A stretch of DNA of 64,000 bases. It comes from Hemibagrus wyckioides. Taxonomy: Eukaryota; Chordata; Actinopteri; Siluriformes; Bagridae. This document shows, in pieces, positions 26,001 through 35,400 of the stretch (position 1 is the first letter of the stretch; the number at the start of each line of letters is the position of its first letter). A program made the translations under genes and the position numbers. Below the pieces are notes generated by a model. That model made no database searches. It was not told where the DNA came from and saw only the letters and a list, made by a program, of their open reading frames with translations. The stretch is taken from assembly GCF_019097595.1 (NCBI RefSeq), contig NC_080727.1, positions 10,735,501-10,799,500 on the forward strand, given 5' to 3'.

Positions 26001-29000
26001 AATGCTTCAGCATACCAAGACATTTTGGACAATTCCATGCTCCCAACTTTGTGGGAACAGTTTGGAGCTGGCCCCTTCCTCTTCCAACATGACTGTGCAC
26101 CAGTGCACAAAGCAAGGTCCATAAAGACATGGATGACAGAGTCTGGTGTGGATGAACTTGACTGGCCTGCACAGAGTCCTGACCTCAACCCGATAGAACA
26201 CCTTTGGGATGAATTAGAGCGGAGACTGAGAGCCAGGCCTTCTCGTCCAACATCAGTGTGTGACCTCACAAATGCGCTTCTGGAAGAATGCTCAAAAATT
26301 CCCATAAACACACTCCTACACCTTGTGGACAGCCTTCCCAGAAGAGTTGAAGCTGTTATAGCTGCAAAGGGTGGACAGACGTCATATTGAACCCTATGGA
26401 TTAGGAATGGGATGTCACTTAAGTTCATATGCGAGTCAAGGCAGGTGAGCGAATACTTTTGGCAATATAGTGTATCATTCTCCTGTGATAGCAATCCCAA
26501 GGTGTTTCTTTTGTTCGTTAGGTTCCAAAGTTAATTTTTAATGATCCCCACTTCCATTTTTCTCTAACTAATAATGTTTAAGACGCATTCAGGAATTCAA
26601 ACTGGGAGAACCCCATGGAAGCACTAGGGACCTCGCATACTGCAAACAGGGTTTAAGCCAATTATCCCAATTTCAAGTATCTCTGTGCATAATCACATAA
26701 ATCAGTTTTTTTTTTTAACATTTAAATGTCGAGATGTTCAAGGAGGCACTGCTTCCAGATATTGCACTGCATAATCCACAATAACTAGCACAAACCTGTG
26801 CATGCACTTTTCTAATGCCCTGACAAGGTCTATACTATTTTTTTTTTGAAGGGGAACCATGTTTTAAGTGTAATGGCTACTTTTGGGGTGGCCAGCAGTT
26901 GACATTTGCATCAGGCAAATGCCCAGGCAATAAAAATGAGAAGAAAAAAATGAAAGATGCCACCCCAGGGACCACCCCAAGTGATCGGGTGAAAGGCTTC
27001 ACTGAGTGATGTGGACCAGTGGCCCTTGACCCACTCTTGAACCATTCCTCTTGGAATAATGAATGAATTGCTCCAGCATCACCAGCATGATGATCTGTTT
27101 CGCAACCAAACAGTGTTACTCATGTGTCCAGCCTACATGTTTCAGCACCACCCTCATGATGCTTAAATACTCCAACTGTTTCTGTGATGGCAGTTGCTCA
27201 CAGTCATGGAGTCACAGAGCCCATTCATCCTCCAGCAGCTGCCACACAACTTCTGGAATGCCCACCACTTCCTGGTCTTAACATGGGTTGTAAGTTGGAG
27301 CTGGGGCACAGTTTTAAGGAGCCCTTGGTTTTGGGTTTGTTCGAGGCTGGTGAGGGACATACTGAGTGGGGAGGCTTTCATGGTGGGCATCTGAGTCTTC
27401 CCAGATCCTAGGGTTCAGCAACACAGAAACCAGTGTGGTTGTATGAAGAGGAAGAATTGGGAGGCATGCAGAATGTCAGCAGGGCTCTAGGCTCGTATTA
27501 ATTTGACACTTTCCCAAAACTCTGGCTTATAGCTTTCACCCTGTTGAAGTTTTACATTCATGCTCTGCATGCTGTTTGTGTTTCAAGCTCTGCCAGTGAC
27601 AGCTCGCTCACTCTCTCAGGTTATGCGAGTTCCTTAATGCACAAAGAAACATGGGATTTACTTAAAATACAAAGAAACATGCATAAAAATCATCTCATGT
27701 TACCTGCAGTTAACCTAGCCTCATTTAGCTTTAGCCTACTTAAGTGACACTTCACCACAACCTGTGTTTCTGGCTAAATTTCATACCTTTAAGGCATTCG
27801 TATTATTACAAACTGGTCCCATTAGCAAACGCAAAACTGTCAAAGTGTAACACTAGTGTGACATTTCAACATGAAAGGTTTTTTTTTTTTTTTAATATCA
27901 TCCTTCTTACACATGATGTTTGTGGTCAGCAAACCCACAATTTTATAGGAGTACTTCATACCTGTCAGGGCCTTGTCCAAGATAAGTAGCATACAATTTT
28001 TTACACATTTATAATAGTTGTGGGCAAGAAATATTGATTGCTTCAATATTTGAGCTCAGAGAAAAGACATCAGTAAGCTTCCATATTTTCATGTCTGCCT
28101 TAATTCTTAAACATGTCATAGTTTTTGGCAAATGTGGTAGTTCTTTAGTTAAGAAACACCCAGGTATTTCATTTTGTTTGTGTCCCATTAATGCCGTACA
28201 CTGATCGGGCATAACATTATGACCACCTGCCTAATATTGTGTTGGTCCCCCGTTTGCTGCCAAAACAGCCCTGACCCACTGAGGCATTGACTCCACTAGA
28301 TCCCTGAAGGTGTGCTGTGGTATCTGGCACCAAGATGTTAGCAGCAGATTCTTTAAGTCCTGTAAGTTATTTATGGACTTAAAGGACTTGCAGGACTTCA
28401 AGAACACTTTTGATAGATGACCACTGCAGACCGGGAACACCCCACAAGAGCTGCAGTTTTGGTGATACTCTGATCCAGTCATCTGATCCTTCGTCAAACT
28501 CCCTTAAATCTTTACGCTTGTCCATTTTTCCTGCTTCTAACACATCAACTTTGAGGACAAAGTGTTCATTTGCTGCCTATTATATCCCACCCACTAACAG
28601 GTGCCATGATGAGGAAATAATCAGTGTTATTCACTTCACCTCTCAGTGCTCATAATGTTATGCCTGATCAGTGTATTTTTCAAAAAGATCAGCTTTTTCC
28701 TTAATCTCTCAAGTCTGAGTGAGCCTGTGTCTGAGATTCCTGATCTTGGCTGACAGGATTAGAAGCCAATGTGCTGTTCTGCTATTGTAGCTCATCCACC
28801 TCAAGGTTCAATATTTTTGTATGCTGAGGTGTTTTTTTTTTCACAAAAGTTCACAGAGGAAAAACTAACACTTACCAGCAAAAAAGCAAATTAACCTCTA
28901 CATAATTACCATTTCTTTGTAAACACACAAAGTCCAAACTCCCAACTTTGACTCTCAGTTTGGCAACAGTGTCTTGTGTAATGTGCTTGCCATGTTTCCT

Positions 29001-32000
29001 GTTAAAGTCCATTGCAACCTTGTGAGTTTCCTGATCCAGTCATGAAAATGATTTCAGTACGTTCTTCTTTTGTCAAAGGATTTCTCAGACAATCTGAAAA
29101 AAGGTATAATATAATCTGAGTATGAACAATTTTTAACAAAAGACATTTTGTTTAAAACTTTTATGGGTGTATGGAATGTGTGGATACTTGTAAATCTTAA
29201 ATCTATCTATCTCTATGTAACCATACACAGTATCTTCACACCAACATCCTTCAAGTACAGATGTAGTCATATTAATGTATATGGGAGATGGTGCAGCCAA
29301 ATGGTGTTGTTTCTTGCCGAATATCTACTTGATCCTGGCCAGCAGATGTGTGAACCTCGCTCAGGACTGTTTCACTACAAGGAACAGAGCAGATTAAACC
29401 TAATTCAATAAGCCTAATTCAAGTTTTTTGTACAGTACTCCTACTATGCACATGCCAACAGTAACATTTCAGTTATTAATAGTATTTATACGTTTGGCAT
29501 GTTAATTTGATTTAAATTAGTTCAGTTTATGTATTAGTTTTTTAGTATAAATTTTATGGAAGTAATATTAATTAATTTAGTAAATTTAATATGAATAAAA
29601 AATACAATTTGATCTTGATGCATAGATAGATGCATTACTTTAGACTGTTTTATCCTGCTTGGTTTTATTGCTTTTAGATGGTTTTATTTTAGTCATAATT
29701 ATTTAATGTGATTATAACTTTATTATGATTGTGATTATACATTTTTATATTTAATTTTAGTTAGAAATATAATTTTAATGGACAATTTAAAAAAAAAATT
29801 AATTTAAATAAAATTTGAATAAAAAATGAAAAAAAAAATTATTAATTTAAGCATGTGCCAACGTATGTGGTATTAGAGAAATATTTACATATATTGACTA
29901 TCACATATAGTTGTGTGTACTGTATCACTTCTTCCTTAAAGTTCAGTCCCTTAAATTATTGACTGAGTGCATTATTTGAAACATTTACATTCTTTATAGA
30001 TTTTGAGCCAATAATCTAAATGCAAGGAAAATGCAAAGTATTAAGTATTAATATTTTATATGGCCAAGCTTATGGGAAATAAGATAGTTGTGCACACTAA
30101 TTCAGGCCCAGAGGGTGTACTAGGAGAGTCATATTTGTTTTGTTTCATGGAAACATGGCTGCAAGCAGATGCACAGTGCTTCCATTCCTGGCTTCTGAAT
30201 TTTTAGGGTGGACAGATACGTTATGTTCAGTGGTAAGAAGCATGGTGGTGGTTTGCTATATATGCCACTGTTGCTATGTTATAGTCTAAACACCTTGAAG
30301 CTTTTGCTTTAAAAGTAACTTTTTAAAATAAGATTTAAAATAATGCTTAAAATAAATTAATTATATAAATACATAAAACAAAACTTTATTACCCCCCCTC
30401 TAACACACAAAGATATATTGATAGGGATAAATTATGTCGCACAAAAGTGTGAATGCTTTTATGTTTAGTTAGACCTTCTTTAACATAGATAGCTACTATT
30501 TTAACTATTTTAAAATAACTTCCACAAATAACCAAATGAAAAAACAGTAAAAGGTTAGGTCTACTTGATAACTTCTACAGTTCTAAGCAAAACCCGTAAT
30601 TTATTAAGTTGTCTTATCACATACATTACTGCACTATGAAACTCTTTCTTCACATATCCGATCCTTGGGGGTTGGGGTGAGAGCGCAGGGTCAGCCATAA
30701 TGCAGCTCCCCTGGAGCAGGGTAGGTTAGGGGCCTTGTTCAAGGGCCCAACAGTGGCAGTTTGGCGGTGCTGGGGCTTGCACCCTGATCTTCCGGTCAAC
30801 GACCCAGAGCCTTAACCACTTGAGCTACCACCACCCCTGTTAATAGTTCAAATACACTTATAAATGAAATGAAATATGAAATCATCCTATTTTTATTTAT
30901 TTTTGAAGGTAATCTTAAATCAATTTTTTATGTGTATAATGTATAGATGAATTCATAATACATCTAAATAATAAAAGCTTAATAAGTACTATGAACTTTT
31001 AAAATATTGTAAACAAAATTCTAAATTCCACAGCAACTATATTTTCATTGGTATTAACTGAAAACATTTTTACTTCAGGGAAAAAAAATAATTAACTTAT
31101 ATCTCCTTCCACCATCTCTTATCATGATCTATAGTTTTAGATCTGTAGTTCATTGCATCGGCATATATTTCTTTGGGAGTTTTTCATTTCTGTACATTTC
31201 TGTTCACTGTCATAGAGCACAATTTGTAACAGGCTAAAAAGACTTCAGAAATAGAATTATAGTTAATGTTTTATGTTAAAATAAATACTACTCCTTGTGT
31301 AAATTTCAGCAAGTTCAACAATAAAGATTTGATGATAAATGTATATTTTACTTTTGCTTATTGTGAATAGTTTGTTTCCTTGAATTCCCAACATTAACCA
31401 TGCCATTAAAAAATTATCACTATCAGAGGATGATATTAATTCTATGTTGAATATATAGTGTAATAATGTATAACCCTATAAATGACCAAGAGTAGTCTGA
31501 CCCTGCCTAGCTCCTGTGTGTTGAGCTACAGTATGTTGTTCCATGCTCCACCTGATGGAATTGTGTAAAGCACAACAAATGCAAATGTCATCATGTGCAA
31601 TGAATCATGTGAAGCCACATGAAAAGACATAAATTCTTAAGGCAAAATCTGTAGCAATTTTATGCTCTACATTAGACTATAAAGCAGTTTACAAATCTTG
31701 CTTTGAATCTCAGCAATTTACTAACACACCATTTTGTATTTAACCATAGGCAAGAAGTCAGTTTTAAACAGTAATAAAATTAAGTTCAAACTTGAATAAA
31801 ACAAACCAGTTCCAGATAATCTGTATACCTAACTAACTTTGTTAAACTAGGGCTGAAACTGAATTCTCAGAGATATAGATTAAACAGTTACTTCTAATCC
31901 TGTATGTAGTTTTTTTTTTGTCTTGTTTAAGATTCAGACAAGTATATGAAAGCAGTTACCTATTTCAGTATCATTGTGGCACACGACGGTCTCCTTTCTA

Positions 32001-32450
32001 CAGCTCATGCTCACTCTGTTGGACAGACGGTCATTTGCCAGACTGTTGAATGTATAATCTATTTTTAAACTCTGTATAATGTTAACATTTTTCATATACT
32101 ATGTGTGATATCTCCATGTTGTGTGTGTGCAGTCTTTCCATCCTAGGCCGCTAGCAGCAAAGAGACCACGCAGCAACATGGAACTTGAGGGCAGTCATGA
32201 ACAGTAAGACAATGACACATTTACAATGTTTTGTTGTTTGGTTTTTTTTTTTTTTTGGAAAGGGGGTAATAAGACCCCCTTTGATCGCAACTTTGTGGCA
32301 AAAGTTTAGGCAAAGCCCACATATGGTTGTGAGAATCAAATTTTCAGTGTTTCTAATGATAAGTATTCATGCAGCAATATACTACACTTCTATTAGATGT
32401 TTACGAACATGCTTGCCATCTTCTCATTTAGAAGAAAACATTCATTTTCC

Positions 32451-32484
<34 letters not shown>

Positions 32485-35400
32485 GGGTTCACATGCAACT
32501 TATACTCAGTTAAAGTCTGATAACCTTAGGGACAATAAGAGCACACAGGTCACTTGCATAATCTCAGACCAGAGCCCATAAAATCAACTGAAGTAGTGCA
32601 GAACATTGAATACACTGATGCTGGTTAGTAACTCCACAGTCTTTCAATAATAAATATGAGAGTGGTCATACAAGTTATTCACCTTAATATAAAAATTTTA
32701 GCTTACTCATTAATGTATTTTATTTAGAAATTATTTTGAATGAAATTTTGAATAACTTTTTTTTTCTGTTATATTTACCTCCGTCGCATTCTCTTTGGTT
32801 TTGTTTTTTTTTCTTTCTAGGGTTGGTGTGTGTCTGTTTCACTCAGATGTATTCACAACTAACAACTAGCTTCTTATTTTGTGTGTGCATATGTGTTCCT
32901 GCACACTGTCTGTCTATCTGTCTGTCTCTGTTTCTCTCTTTCTTTCTCTCAATGAATCTAGCTTTATGCGCCCTACACGTCACTACACTGTGTTTCTGTG
33001 TGAGGACTCCTCTGGTGATGAGCTGTCACAGGATGATGACATCATCCCTGCTTTTCCTGATCACTTCCTTCTCTCCAAACCCTTTGAATGGTCTATTGTT
33101 TAATCTGCCTTTGAACCACTCACAGCCTGCCCCCTATTCTCTACTTGTTGTTAACCTAAAGTTAATCTTAATTTTTAGCGTGCGTTTTTGAAGGCTTAAG
33201 CAAAACTAATATCCCATCTTTGTACGTGGATCTTTGAGCATATTCTTTCACTGAGAATGTTGTATAATTCTACAGTGGACTATTGTAGACTTACTGGAGA
33301 ATAACAATATCTAGAACTCTAATATCAAATGAATATGTAATATAACATGTAGATAGGACAATGAATAGTGTGGTTATAATGTGTGTGTGTGTGTGTTTGT
33401 GTGCACGCATGGATTTGTCTGTGTGTCAGGTCTCAATCTTATCAATCTCTGAAGGACACAGAGCTTGTGGAAACAAAAGGGGAAGTTTGTTTCCAGGGTA
33501 ACACAACCATGGATGGACCAATACATTCTAAGTTATCTGAGCTGAGCCTTTTAGATGATTCATTTGGCAACCAGCAGGAGAAGCCTACATATGCCTTACA
33601 TACTATAAACAGCACACACACAGTGCTTGACTCAGAACAGAGCCTAGAGGAGCTAAGTTCAGTCAGCAAGCCAGTTGACCAGGATGGCAGCTTCAGTTAC
33701 CAGGTACCCTCTATAATGTAATATTCAGTTCACTTAACATGCACTTCTCTTTTCTACATATACAGTACTCTGCAGTTGTTTTAGGCAGGTGTGAAAAATG
33801 CTGTAAACTAGACTAGAACTGTTAATAGTTAATTTTTATCAATTAACCAAATGGAAAGTAAATGAACAGAAGTGAAATCCAAATCAAATCAATATTTGGT
33901 GTGACCACCATTTGCCTGCAACACAGCATCAATTCTTCTAGGTACACTTGCACACCATTTCTGAAGGAATTTGGCAGCTAAGTTGTTTCAAATATCTTGG
34001 AGAACTAACCACAGATCTTCTGTGAATGTAGGTTGTCTCAAATCCTTCTGTCTCTTCATGTAATCCCAGACAGAGCTCAGTGTCAGTCAGGGCTCAGGGT
34101 AGGCCAAAGCATCACTTCCAGGACTCCTTCTTGTCCTCTGTGCTGAAGATAGTTCATAATTACATTAGCTGTATGTTTGGGGTCATTGTCCTGCTGCAGA
34201 ATAAGACACCTCCCTGATAGTATTGCATGATAGATAAATATGTGCCAATATTTTTCAGCATTGAGGACACCATTAAGTTGCTCAGTCTTGCCATGGTGTA
34301 TGTCCTGTGACATGAAACTGTCTTCCACAACCTCACCTTAGTAGTAGAGTTGGGTTGTTCCGCACACTGTTTTAAGCCTCCTACACAGCTGTTAGTTTCA
34401 GATAATGACTGTTTCAACCTACATATTAAATTGATGATTATTAGTTACAATAATTCTTCACATCTGCCTAAAACCTTTGCACAGTACTGTATATCACTGT
34501 ATTACATTAATTATGTTTAAGTTTTATATTTAAAGGTTTGTGCACTATATATTTGTGTGTTGTTTGTCTATAGCGCCAGGAGCTCAGTGCTGATGAAAAT
34601 ACTCAGACTTTTCTGACCCTGAAGCACTCCAGTTGCAACAAATTGTGGAACCAGTCGTTACCAGACACTGTACTCTTTTCCAGCCAAGATTCATCCTCCT
34701 TTAATATGCCATTATCTGTGCTACCACTGGAGCCCTGCCCTCCCAGAGCTTCCCCTGGCCCAGAACTGATGGAGGAAAGGAGTATATCAATTCCTCGCCC
34801 ACAAGCACAGAAAAAAATAACAAAACCAGGAGCTGTGCTTTCACCAACAGTGACTTTGCTGCAAGGTCTGAGACAGGATGAAAGAGAAGTGGTGGGAAAT
34901 GTAAAAAGGCAGGTGAATCAACAGACACTCAACACATCCCCTCTGACAGAGTCTCAAACACCAAGCACAGATCCAGGGCCTGATCTGCTTTGCCTGTTAG
35001 ACCCTCTAAGTGGAGTAGTAGAGTCCTCTGAACCATCACTTCCACCACAGCCTGCTTTGACTCAATTTCAAAGCCAGCGCTCTCCTAACCCTTTCACACA
35101 GGACTCCCACTACATCCTCCAAAAATATTATAACCCTGTGCATCCAGAAAACCCCTTTAGCACTGCCTACTTCTCACCACAAACTACTGCATATTTTCAA
35201 ACCTCTCCTGTTTTGATGTTTAATCAGGCTTCCCCTGTCAGTGGGCCTACAATGAATGGATCATGGCCTGTTGACAGATCATCACCAGCCCCCAGCAATA
35301 GCACTTCTCTATACAGTCTGATTGATTCTCCAGCCCCATCCTGTCTATCCAAGACTCTGCCCCCGACCCATCTGACAGACAAACCTAATGACCCCTTCAG

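Larger units (their letters stand above)
24890..27480 (-). mobile_element. Ty3/gypsy relic (integrase), split by a Tc1
   Basis: The minus strand of about 26740-26803 reads [20 protein letters not shown] and P, the integrase core motif, and [13 protein letters not shown] sequence precedes it near 26890-26930. Stops and frameshifts are frequent. The Tc1 at 25225-26472 is inserted in the downstream side. The outer limits are rough, set by base composition. Confidence 0.5.
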
